Shown piece by piece: positions 44,734-56,412 of a stretch of 64,000 nucleotides of DNA. The stretch comes from Hibiscus mutabilis (taxonomy: Eukaryota > Streptophyta > Magnoliopsida > Malvales > Malvaceae), in contig CM033745.1 of NCBI GenBank assembly GCA_019671005.1, forward strand, positions 20,202,921 through 20,266,920. Reading direction: 5' to 3'. The notes under the pieces were generated by a model, which had not been told where the DNA came from, did not search any database, and saw nothing but the letters and a program-made list of their open reading frames with translations. How positions within the stretch are numbered: the first letter of the stretch is position 1; each line of letters begins with the position of its first letter. The translations under genes and the position numbers were made by a program.

Positions 44734-47700
44734 TGTAACACCCCCTCTCGTATCCATTATTGAATACGAGACAGAGATGTCACAAAATATTTGTAAAACC
44801 ATGAAATATTGATAATGAGATAAACATTTTTTAAAATAATATTACAATTTAGTCTTTATTTACAATTCTAATTAATCGCGTAAAGTTTAAAACTTTATAT
44901 TTTCGTTTTCAAATCGAGTTTAATTTTAGGCAGCAACTTATTAAATTAATTTAACTTTATATAATTAGCAAAACTACCTAAGAACTGCCTGATTTAAAGT
45001 TTATCCAGATTCCAAATAAATTATGATTTATATTAGAACAGGCATAACTTTTTAATAAACATGCCAACTAGTGAATATCAAACAACCTTAAATATTATAT
45101 TATTGATACCGATGTACATGTTCTTGATAGATGATGTCCACTAGTGCTCCTTACTCCAAACGCTCCACTTTTCTTACGCGTGAAACAGTCACACGCTAAG
45201 TATTTACTTAGTGAGGCAATAATTCGAATTCAAGTGCAATTGCCATAATATCAATATCAATATTAACAATTAACAATGCATATGATCACCTTACCATTGC
45301 ATGCTCGTTAACATAAATAAATATGTAATAGCATATTTGTATGTTCAAGTGATAAGATTAGATCTTACCAATACTGTTGCCATATCTATTCGTAAGCTTC
45401 CAATGCTTACAACTACCTTTTTCCATTTCTATCTGCAAGCTTTCAAGCTTATCATCCTGTTTCTTTGATTTCATTTCAATTTACTTAGACCAAGGTATCT
45501 AATTAAGAGATTTTATGTACACGAGTCATCCCCTCATACCCAACCTTTCTTGAGTATTTGTATTATTTGCACTCTACCGGGAGTGCTCAGCATCGAAGTT
45601 CTTCTGTATACTTACCGGAGTATACAATATATCCCTCATTGAGTTTTTATGAAATTACACCGAAGTGCTTAGCACCCGTAGTAAGTCCGTATACTCAAAC
45701 CATGCATGAGTATACTCCTCAATGAGTATTTATAAATTTTGCACTTTACCTGAAGTGCTTAAAATCTTTATACAGCTGTTTACGACTCTATGGCTAGCCA
45801 ACTATACCTTTGAACATCTATATCATACATTAGGCTTTATTTCATCATTTAAGTCATCAATGGCAACATAGAACAATATATCAACATTTAACAGTTCATA
45901 ACCAAAATAACATTCATATTATACCACCATCAATAACTAGTGATCAATGCATTTATTTTCAACCTTTGACATATTTAAAATATGTCAAATACATGATCAA
46001 TGGCATAAATATCATGACAATATATAAGCCATGTAGACTCATCGCAAGTCCTACCGGTGATGTATAAAACATCCATGTATCATGTTATGTATGCATTGCA
46101 CTCACATGGGCCTTTTATTTATATGCCTCACTAAGTCCTCTTTAATCTTTTTCTTCATTACCCCTCAAACCTCTCTTGATTCGAATTTAAACTTCATAAA
46201 TCAAATAAAAGAAATATTTTTTTATATCCCAATCTAACAATATCTTAGACGTACTATTATTATAATCACCTGAATATAACATTTATAAATATTTTCATTT
46301 CATCCTTGCACTGTTCAAAACTTATTACGGTCCTTAATGACCAATTTGAGCATTCAACAATTATTCATGCTCTAAATGTTCCAATTCTTCTATTTCAAAA
46401 TCATTCGAGTCATTTCCATAAAGTTTCAAACTTTACTAATGTGATTTTTTTAGTCACTAATTTTTACCAAGGTACTTGAATTTAAACTTAATTCAACTAA
46501 TCACCTATTATCAATAATTACAACACTTTTCCTTTTATTTTCCATTTAACCAAATTGGTCACTAAGATTTGGAAAGTTTGGAATTCTCCTATTTTAGTCC
46601 TTAATAAAGTTGAATTATCAATTCTAGCTCATTTTCATCTAAGCTACCATCAAAACAATAATTTCCAAGATAATCCTTTATTTTCCCATTCTTGCCAAAA
46701 TGATTCTTTTTCATCATTTCAAGCCAATTTGATCACATTTCCAATAATTGCTCTTTAATCCTTCTTCAACAAAATAATTCCATAAATACTCTTTTAATTT
46801 TCTCAAATTGCCGAATAAGTCCCTAGACTTTTCAAAATTTTCATTTTGATCCAAAATGCTAAAATAAGCTTTTAACATCACAATTTTATCATTTTCACCA
46901 CCAAAATAATTTTTAACAATTAAATCCTTAATTTCTTGGAAATACCGAAATGGTCCTCAACATTTCTAAAATATAAAATTTGGTCCTAAATCGTCAATTC
47001 AAGCTTTAAACAACATTTTCTATTCATCTCCATCATCAATTAAATTTTGACAATTTAGTCCCTAATTTTCCTCAAATTTTTGAATTAGTCCCTAAATGGA
47101 ATTTGACCTTCAAACATCAAAATTGAACTTCCATCATCAATATAATGTTTCAAATATCATAACCTAACCATTTTCATCCTTAATTCTCAAAACCCTAGCA
47201 AATCCCTAATTTTCAAGATTAGGGTTTATAACTTTCCATGTGAATTTAACTTGATTTCAAGTTTGATTTCAATAATACTAAGCTTAATTCATCATCTACT
47301 ACTTGAATTCCATCAATTTTCCATGAAACCCTAATTTCTCTCTCTTCAAACCCTAATCCAAAACTTCATAATTCCATGAAATTTTACTATCAAAACGTAG
47401 AGAATGAAGAGTAGATCACTTTACCTTAAACAACCTTGCTTGAATTCTTGATCAAAAGACTTGAAAATGGCTTGAGAAATTTTTTACTATTTTTCTCCCA
47501 AATTCCTCTTGGTTTCGAACACAAGAAGAAGATGAACTAAAATGTTCATCTTTCTTTGACTATTAAAACCCATTAATAAATAAGAAAATGCCACATGTTT
47601 CTTTAAAAATGAATTTTAAATTCATTTTTCACTCTTTCCAAATTTATCCTTCTAACTAAATAAAATTTACAACCTAGTTCAAAATTGTGCCATCCCATTA

Positions 47701-48378
47701 CATTTGAACTAGGTTGGTTCCAATCCAACCGACCATCATTATTAAATAATCATAAAATATTATTTATGATTTTTGTTCGATCCAATTTCCTGATTTTCAC
47801 CTTCTACGATTTTTCCTTTATCGAATTATCAACTCTAATTCAGGAATCACATTTTTCCTTAATTCCATTAATAGATCCATACTTTCATACAAAATCCTCG
47901 ACTTTAATAAAGTCAAACTTAGAAATTTGACTCGATCTAAAAATATCGATAATTACCCGAAATCTCTATCGGTAACATCTTTCTTGAAAATCCTTCATTA
48001 AGCATTTATACGAATCTCTCTTACTTCTTCTAAGTCCTTTTTACTAATCAAAATACTGATATGTGATACTTCCCAGAAAGTCACCCAAAACTTTTCTCTA
48101 ATTTTAGCACGCTTAACAATTTTATTCGATCAAAATTCAATATTTTCTACTGCACTCTAACTTCCAAAATTATTACCAAAATCCTTATTCTGATCGAATT
48201 TATCCTTATACTGAATAAAAAATCATTCTTGGGGAAATTTACACTTAGGTCCCTAAAACTTTTCATTTTGGTCACTAACTTTTATCTTTTGTCATTTTAG
48301 TCACTAAGTTAGCCTTATACCAAAACCTTAGTACTAAATGACCCTTGTATAACTTAGCAAGATTTTCGGGGTATTACA
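44734..48378 (-). repeat. LTR C of the array (5' LTR side)
   Basis: 3,645 bp, TGTAACACCCC...GGGGTATTACA. It has private changes near 46990-47060 (caatttagtccctaatttt in place of aaattaaacccaaattt) and near 48250, where a short segment is missing. Confidence 0.93.
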
Positions 48379-48383
48379 CTCAC
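48379..48383. repeat. Target-site duplication of the triple-LTR array, right copy (ctcac)
   Basis: Matches 30843-30847. Confidence 0.88.
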
Positions 48384-48617
48384 CACTCCTTTTCACCCCG
48401 TAAAGCGTCTCTTTTGGATAGAGACAAAGAGATTTAAGAAGGCTTCTAGATTTTGACGGTATGCTAATTCTATGAAAGTATTTATTTTTCTTTGCATCTT
48501 TAGATTGTTTGAGATTTTGGTAGACTAGTCCTCATTGTTCTCGCTTTTTGATGCGTTGTAATTGTAATATATTCCATAATTTTTTAATAATATTCAGTTG
48601 CCATTGTAAAAAAAAAT
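48384..48617 (+). mobile_element. LINE 3' tail fragment, right part with poly-A
   Basis: It continues the sequence cut at 30847 and ends ttcagttgccattgtaaaaaaaaa, the usual end of plant L1 tails. 48618-48896 after it is AT-rich and featureless up to the alpha-galactosidase stop. Confidence 0.55.
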
Positions 48618-48896
48618 CACATTTCGACAACATTATCAAAGACTGAATTTTGAAACTAAACAATCTAAAAGTATTTTTATTGTGTTTTTCCGCAACACTT
48701 GAAAATTAATACCAAACCGACCTAAACGAATATAACTATAAAGTAATCGGCCAATAAATCAAATTTACGTATAATGTATGATTTCCATTCAAATAAATAT
48801 ATTGATATTCTTTTAGTGTAAAACTAAAAAGATATAAAGACCATGATACATAAGCACATTACTGTTACAATTTCACTCACACTCCCCACAAAAACA

Positions 48897-51800
48897 TCAG
48901 TTTGTGTTAAATGCTGAATTGTTGGTATGGGGTTCCAAAGTGTACATTTTACAAGCATGAGAATCCACTTCTGCAGATATCTGGTCTTGATCCGCCCTCT
49001 CTGAAGAATGCTGCTCAATTCACCAAGTTTAGAACTAACAAAGAAACCCAGAGAAGAAAAACAGTATCTAAAATATATTACGAAGCACATCACGTTGATC
49101 GTGATTGCGAATGTATCAAAGATAACTGAAAACATTTGAATCTTCAAAATAATGATAATCATTGAATTTATGACAATTAGAATTAGGGATCACAATAGAT
49201 TAAATATTTATAGTTTTTTTTTATAAAATTTGAATATACAAATATGCATTGAAATCCAAATTTCTTTCATATCTTCATTAAAATTGAGTATTATTAGTCA
49301 TATGTTCATTGATATCATAATCCATTTTATGCTAAATGTAAAGCGAATTCAGGGATAAAAATACTCTGCCACTTTTCGGTGCCCTTTTTATGCCCCAACA
49401 CTAAAAAATTAAAATTTAAGTCTTAACCCTAAATTTTAAATCCTACACCTTAAATCATATACCCTAAAAATACACCCTACCCTAAATTCCTAAACCCTAA
49501 CTTTAAACCTTACCCCCTAAATCTTAAACCTAACTTTTAATGTGTGGTATAAATAAAGGCACTAAAAAGGGCAAAAGATTTATATTCCGAATTCAGATAA
49601 TAGATTGATCAAATCTAAATTTTTTATTTGCAAATGTAAAAAAAAAAAAACTAAGTAACGAATATATAGCTATCGGTATTTAACTTATCGATTCATTAAT
49701 ACAGATAAATAGTAAAAAATCCAATAATTCTCTCATTCTAGTTTACTTTATTCGCACGCCAAAGTTCTAATCCAAGAATAATTATTAGAATATCTGTAAA
49801 TTTGAATCTAACATATCCCTTGTAATCTCTAATCCCAATGTTTATACGACCTTTTAAATATAAAAATGCTAAAGTTCTAATTATCAATTTTACAATGTTA
49901 TAATTTGAGATTTAGATATATCCAAATCGATAACACTATTAACCATTACATTAAAGTAATCCTGTAGTAGTTTTTATTTTTATTGTTATTTAGTCACATT
50001 CAAATATATGAAAAAAATCTAATTAACACTATTCAATTAAGAATAAGTTTATATAACAGTCGAACCAACGAGTGGTGCCAGTAAAAAAGATAATAATGTT
50101 TATCTTAGAAAATTTGAATTCAAACACAAGTGTGTGGAGGGTGTATTTGTCTTGTCAAAAGGTTAAAAAAAAGATGAACATATACTACCATATAATCGCA
50201 CTAATTATTCAAAAAAAAGATACATAACAGCTGAATGTTTAAGTTTTTTTATATGAAGGAGAACTATTGAATGATAAAATTATTTTTAATAAACTGGTGT
50301 AATTTTATGATAATATATGTTCATATTTTTTTAACCCTTTAACAATACACAAGTGGTCGAACTCAAGTCTTTTAAAATAAATATTATCTTTTTTTCTATT
50401 TAAATCACTCGTTACGAAATTATCGATTCAAACTCATTAAAAAATAAGGAAAAAATATATTAAATTAAAGAGATAAAGAGACTAAATGGAAGCTAGAGTA
50501 ATTGTAACTGTTATAGATAGGAAAGCTCACCGCCCACAAATCTCGAGCATCGACAACCGTTGATGGTTTAAGGCCAATATCGGACCAATAAGCAGTGATG
50601 TTTGCCGATGAAGATCCTCTGTTCCATAAGATCACGGCTGCCCTATTGTTAACCAAAGGCCCAGTCCATACCTACAACAAGCGATTCAATGTGAATAAAG
50701 GTCAAATTGTAGTTTTCATCCCCTTATTATGCTTGAATTTTAATTTAGTCAAGAAATAAGTATGGGAAAATTGCTGGAGCAATACATGGAATTTATACAA
50801 ATGTGGATGAGATTTACCTCAAGATCTCCATCTTTCTTCACTTTTTTACCCTGAACGCCAAGATTATCTGTCAAGTTTAAAGACTTGAAAGTTAAAACCT
50901 CTTCTACTTTTGTTTTAAACTTCAATACAATTACAAAATTAGACATATATATATTACCTTGATTGACATCAATAACCTCTTTATTGGTTAGCAATTCAAA
51001 TGTCACGTTATCCATGGACGTGACATCGCAGCCAATCAACAAAGGAGCCTGCATACACAAAAACAAGTAGGATTTATTTATTTATAGCGAGTAAACTGAT
51101 TTTGGATCATTAGACGAGAATAAATAGATTATTGAAATTATTATTTTACTTTTTATAAAATTATTTTTATTTTCTATTGTTAATCTCAACCATACAATTT
51201 CACTTATCCAACAATCTTAAAAAAAGTATAAAAGTTAAAAGTCTATCCTTTTATACATGAAAATATTAGATTCTAAATTCTAAATTCGAAAATCAATCAA
51301 CTTTTTTTTAAAATAGAGTTATAAAATTTCAAAGTCGACTCCAAAAAGTAATTTCTTAAATTCAAAATCATATTATTAAATACAAAATTGACATCTATAC
51401 ATGTATAAACAAGTAAAGAAGATCCGAATAATCTCATTATTTTAGTTAAAATTAAATCGAATATAGATGGAAGTTAGGAACAGTGTACTTTAGCCAATGC
51501 CCATATGCTGAAATGGCAGCGGTATTCTTCCGTTGTCATGCCGCCGTTCCCTACTTCAAGCATGTCGGGATCTGATGCATAAAAAGGGATTATATATGTG
51601 CAGATCTCTTAGGGTAGTTTCTTGTAGTCATAATTTATTTATTCATACCATTCCAAGCTCCAGGTCGAGCATATGAAGCCCATTGGTCGTTTTGATCCGC
51701 AATCCCTGTCATGCTAAGGTGCATATACAAACATAAATCTATTTTTTTAACCACTTATATCCAACTCATTGACCTATTAATTCAGATCGAATTTTGTAGA

Positions 51801-53964
51801 TGCGACCCTCTCAATTTTGTTATAACTAACGCCTCATCCCATTAGACCAACTAAAAAAACAGCAAATTATATTCAATGAGGCGGGTAATGCATACCTATC
51901 CCAGTTATCTTGAATGTCTCCTGTGGTTCTCCAACTATTTCCTATGCTTGGTGCCCAAGTCGCGGGATCTTCTTGTCCCCTGCATTTTTTTTTATGTAAA
52001 TTTATTAAAATATTATAACTTGTAACCACCATTGATTTGTTTAAGAAGATCGACTAACCATTCACATAAAGAGAAGAATATGGGCCTTCCCGAGTCGAGT
52101 AAAGCTCGACTCATCTTTGGGTACCTACCCTCCCACCAAACCAAACAAATGATTGAGTCACCATTACATCATGTAAAGTAAAAACAAGCTTTACCTTTCC
52201 TTTGGGCTTACGCCAGTGTTTTGGCAGTTGTCATACTTCAAGTAATCCACTCCCTATCATCAAATTATACAACTTTCTTAAACACAAGTTGTCCATATAG
52301 TAGATATGTATGTCAGATTCAAAACTTAATTAGAATTTTGTGAAGTTTGAACACTAATTTATCTATAATTCTCTCGAACATGTTTAAGCGCACTTGAATC
52401 TATAATCGATGTTATAGGTTTAAAATAAAGTACTCCTATTAGCATTGTTGTGAATCATGCATACCCATGAGGCGAAGGTTTTTGCATCTTGTTCTTCATG
52501 GCCTAGGGACCCAGGCATGGTCTGGCTACAAGTTTGAGTCCTGACAGTACAAATGCTTCATTAAACCCTCTTCTGAGTTTCAAGGAAATTAAATATTAAA
52601 GATTTAATCCTTTTATTTTAATTGACATTGTCCTTTACTTTTATAATTTTAATATGTCAAACTTCGTGTCGTTAAAGTAACAACGGAGGGATGGACCTAG
52701 AGGGGGTTTAGAGGGGGCACTCGTCTCCCCTAAAATTTTAAAATTCTTATATGATTTAGAGTCTTTTTTTAAAAAATTTCTATGTATTTCTTATTGAAAA
52801 GCTATTTCCCTCCTAAAATTTTATAAGTTTGCATCCCCAAGAATATTATAGGTTCGTCCTCCTAACATAAAGTTATTCACGTGTTTTTTTAAAAGAAAAA
52901 ATTAGACATTTGGCATATATATAAATTATTATTGGTTAAATATGATTGATTTGTGTTCTGGAATAATAACGAAAAGAGTTCACATAATCATTTTAACACA
53001 ATATCTAAGTATTTAAATTTCCAAATTTCAGAATAGTAGATGGACTAAAACTATAATTAGACCATTTCAACTCATAAAAAGGAAGAAAAAAATAGTACCC
53101 TGCATCTGAGTAAATTCCAAGCTTAAGCCCTTTGCTATGAACATAATCTGCAAGTGCCTTGATTCCTGAGGGAAATGCAGAAGCTTTAGCAACCAAATTC
53201 CCCTGATGAAGTAAACACAGTACGTTTTAGCCACTCCAAGCTTTTGATTTCTCGAGAACCAAACAGAAAGTTATGAAACATGTTACCAGAGAATCTCTGT
53301 TGAGTTCTCCCCAACAATCATCTGATCAATTCGACCGAATATCAATCTCAATCATATCAAACGTTATTCCAGATTAAGAATACAATAATCCAATGCAAAA
53401 AATCGATTAAATCATAGTTCATCACCTAGGTTTATATAGGTGTAGCCGACAGCAGCTAGACCAGTTGAGACCACTGCATCAGCTGCAGCACAGAGAGATT
53501 GAGTGAGTAAATTTTTAGCACAGATTTTCCATGTATCTAAGGGTTCTTGATAGATCTTATCTCCGTATCGGTGTTCGGATATACATCAAACACGAGTACT
53601 CGAGACGATGTAAATCCGTGGAAGTCGAAGATGTAATTACCGGTTTCCTTGATCAATGTCTCATTAATATCGCAATGGAAATGGTTCCAACTGTTCCACC
53701 TGCTCATAAAACAGCATTCAAATGTAACAGTAAAATGATTTACGAGTTAATTTATAAACAAATGAGATCAGATAAAGATGTATACCCCATTTGAGGAGTT
53801 AAACCAAGGCCATTATCCATCAGAGTCCTTCTAATCCTACCCAAACCCGCTCGAGCACCGATCTCGGTAGCCGAGCTGACCAGAAACCCAGACAACGTAA
53901 ACATAGAACCGAACATCCCCATGAAAACCAGAAAACATCCGGCCGGCGACGATGAAGGAGCCAT
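48897..53964 (-). CDS. Alpha-galactosidase, glycoside hydrolase family 27
   Basis: It removes terminal alpha-galactosyl groups from raffinose-type sugars and cell-wall galactans, normally after secretion. Fifteen exons (53964-53786, 53699-53641, 53482-53426, 53321-53287, 53202-53099, 52540-52465, 52253-52195, 52124-52059, 51979-51896, 51713-51649, 51571-51489, 51048-50958, 50867-50818, 50671-50531, 49010-48897) join in frame into 420 codons plus stop. The N-terminus has a hydrophobic signal segment (residues 10-33). GLTPQMGWNSWNHF starts the mature fold. The nucleophile is Asp178 in KYDNC and the acid/base is Asp233 in WRTTGDI, 55 residues apart as in the rice enzyme. The end is [14 protein letters not shown]. 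An upstream in-frame ATG at 54060 would add 32 residues. I chose 53964 because it begins the signal peptide. Confidence 0.93.
49353..49588. mobile_element. hAT-like MITE in the last alpha-galactosidase intron
   Basis: 236 bp. Ends are GGATAAAAATACTCTGCC and, reversed, GGAATATAAATCTTTTGCC. The 8-bp duplication GAATTCAG (49345-49352, 49589-49596) is perfect. The core 49410-49540 is a degenerate CCCTAAA-like tract. It lies in the 1.5-kb intron 14. Confidence 0.8.
52686..52864. mobile_element. Possible small TIR element in an alpha-galactosidase intron
   Basis: Left ggagggatggacctaga and right (reversed) ggaggacgaacctata look like inverted ends about 180 bp apart, between exons 5 and 6. The flanking bases give only a partial duplication (taaca), so this is tentative. 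Confidence 0.45.
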
Positions 53965-54134
53965 ATCAACTGGCGAGCAAAGCATGTGGAGATTAAAAAA
54001 CACAAATAATGCTGAAATATACGAGTAGAGACAAACCCCGTGACAGGCTGACAGCAACAACTTACTTTAATATCTTGCGTTTGCTATCCTCTAGGCTTAG
54101 GCAAAGTTCTGTATCTGCAACTACAGATTGAGCA

Positions 54135-54143
54135 TATATATAA
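54135..54143 (-). promoter_or_regulatory. TATA box of alpha-galactosidase
   Basis: Minus strand tatatata, about 170 bp upstream of the chosen ATG. A possible donor (aaagtaag) near 54062 and acceptor (cgccag) near 53972 could form a short leader intron that would remove the upstream ATG. Confidence 0.5.
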
Positions 54144-54159
54144 TGTGCAGTGCCGGTTT

Positions 54160-54984
54160 TAAGCATGTTTTTGGTGTAATTGAGGGGGAAAGTGAAGCTT
54201 CAAAGACATGCCAAGTATGGGGTAGGGTCTTAACTTCAAGAAAATAATTAAAAAAAGGGAGGTCGCACTCAGCAGTGACAATAAAATCATCAGCAAAAGA
54301 ATGTGGACATTAGGATCCTTCCATCATTACAATCAAGTTAATGGAAGTTGCCAACGGAGCCAGACAAGCAGCAGTTGTGAATGTTCGATTTGTTCCAAGG
54401 TTGATGAGTGAATCACACGTCTACTTGACAATGGCAACCTCGGTTACGACTTGTGTATAATAATAGAAACGGCTCTAATTATGGTTCTAGTTATGCTGAA
54501 ATTTGGAACTTAATACCTCGAATGATGTTCATCTTAAGAAATACAAGTTCAATCGCTTTGTTTGTAAGGTGTGTACATTGTCAAAGAGTTAAGAATATAT
54601 ATGATTTTGAATAAGATTATTCTTAAATCATAAAAGAGATACAAATACATGTATATAATACTAAAAGAATTGATGAAGGGGAAAACGTTATAATTATGGT
54701 TAGGGTTGAACAAAAAAATGGGGAAAATGTTATGGCAATGACTTAGTGGAAATAGGTAACATACTTATATAAAACAATATTAGTAAAATAAAATATACGA
54801 ATATATTACAAAGAGTAAGGAATAAATATGATTTAAACTGGTAGTTTTCCTCGGGATGAAATGAAAAATGATGATCCAAGGGAGGGCGATGATTGATGAA
54901 TTTGGCATTTGGCGCTTGTCCGTGGGAGTCCCTAGGCAATCTTATGACTCTTTCATTTGTCGTGCAATTACCCGTCTTTTTTTA
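54160..54984. other. Intergenic DNA upstream of alpha-galactosidase
   Basis: AT-rich, with no gene or clear repeat seen. Confidence 0.5.
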
Positions 54985-55611
54985 GGTTTAATTGGAAAAC
55001 ATGTTTTTTTAAATAAATGTTTAATGATTATATTAATATTATTTTATGTGTTTGACTGTTACGACCGGTAAAATTATATTATCTAATAAGAACGTGTCAC
55101 ATGGTTTAATTTTAATTTTCATTTATTTTTTTAAAATAATTTTTTTGAAAATTTAAAATTCTTTTTAAAAAACTCTCAAAGTAGATCTTCTTCACCGTCT
55201 GACATCCTCACCTTATCAGTCGTTCACCATTCACTGTTCAAGCATCACATACACCATCACTCGATATTTTCACCCTCTAGTCATCAGTAAGAAATCCAAA
55301 CAATTTTTTACTTACTATTGGCTATTCGTTGACCGAGTTGGTGGTACAATCCGTTATGGGCAAGATGACTGATGTGGTTGAAGCTGTGATTGAAGAAGAG
55401 AGATTAGAGAATTGGAGAATTTATAAGTTTAAGGCGTTTTTCTTATAAAAAAATTAAGGGTTTATATATTTTTTTAAAAATGTAAAAAATTAAGAATTAA
55501 ATTATGTGTCACGTTTTTATTAGGTAACGATCTTTTTAATAGTTAGATGTTTAAAATAGTAACGATATGAACTTTAAACATTTATTTTAACAAAAAAACC
55601 TTTAAATTTGT
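54985..55611. mobile_element. Long-armed inverted-repeat element (MITE-like)
   Basis: The left arm (taaataaatgtttaatg ... ctaataagaacgtgtcac) and right arm (gtgtcacgtttttattag ... aacatttatttta) are inverted copies of about 110-130 bp around a 370-bp core. Edges are approximate and no target duplication was established. Confidence 0.55.
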
Positions 55612-55816
55612 ATTAAAAAAGAAGTATAATTCGATCACATACGATTAAGCCTATTCAAAAGGAGAAAAACTCAAGGTTGCCAAAATAGTTAGAAATGAAT
55701 AAAAGGTGGCAAGGGAAAGGTGTAGCATAAAGAGTAAAGAATCAGAAAGAGGAGATATCCGTGATCAAAAGCAAGTAGGGGAAACGAGGACCCTCCTCCT
55801 ATCACATGCTTAGGTG

Positions 55817-56240
55817 TAGGGATGGGCACGAGTCAAATTGGGTTTTTGGCCCACCTGCTCGACCCAAAAATAAATATTATAAATTTGATTTGATCCGATT
55901 TAAAATTAAATACACTAAACTTGACCTCCGCCCGACTTATAGAAGGAAAATTAATTTTAAGGGATTTAATCGTAAAAAATATAATTTTAATGACTAAATT
56001 GTAAATAAAAAATTCTATTTTAATGATCTAATTATAAAAATATATAAAAGAGGGTATTATTATAAATATCTCTAAAAAATTAGGGAAAAATTATACAATT
56101 AGTCCTAAGTCGGATATTTTTCACTCTAAACCTGAACCCGACCCGACTTCATCTTTAATAAAAACCTAACCCAACCGACCCAATTTTTCATTAAAAAATC
56201 TGACCCGACCAAGTCGGGTCGGGTAAAATATCCATCCTTA
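55817..56240. mobile_element. hAT-like MITE inside the target duplication of another element
   Basis: 424 bp with inverted ends TAGGGATGGGCAC and, reversed, TAAGGATGGATAT. The 8-bp duplication CTTAGGTG is perfect (55809-55816, 56241-56248). It contains gacccgac/gtcgggtc words typical of this dispersed family. The right duplication is also the left duplication of the next element. Confidence 0.82.
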
Positions 56241-56412
56241 CTTAGGTGCAGCACCTTAAGGTACGGTAAAAATGCGGCCATACATAATTTTTTATTAGAA
56301 TGGTAAGAATTTCCGTAGGATTGAGTAATAATTTAGGTAGAACCAAAATTCTTATTCTTACTAACTGAATAAGAATTTGTGTAATTACATAAATTCTTAT
56401 CAACTATGTAAG

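Larger units (their letters stand above)
30848..48378 (-). mobile_element. Tandem Gypsy array: LTR-internal-LTR-internal-LTR (Del/Tekay-like)
   Basis: 17,531 bp made of three near-identical 3.64-kb LTRs and two 3.3-kb internal regions, all in minus orientation, with only one 5-bp target duplication at the outer edges (ctcac). Each inner junction carries a primer-site-like side and a polypurine side, so the units share LTRs. Internal regions encode degenerate protease, RT and integrase but almost no gag. The outer duplication argues for one insertion followed by LTR-LTR unequal recombination, and against two independent insertions. Confidence 0.93.

Noticed and set aside
30848..48378. Segmental duplication of host DNA
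   Set aside because: The repeat edges are TG/CA LTR ends with a 5-bp outer duplication, and the content is retroviral-type pol.
48911..49129. Plus-strand 72-codon ORF and minus-strand 112-codon ORF near 48824-49162
   Set aside because: Both are out-of-frame readings over the last alpha-galactosidase exon (49010-48897).
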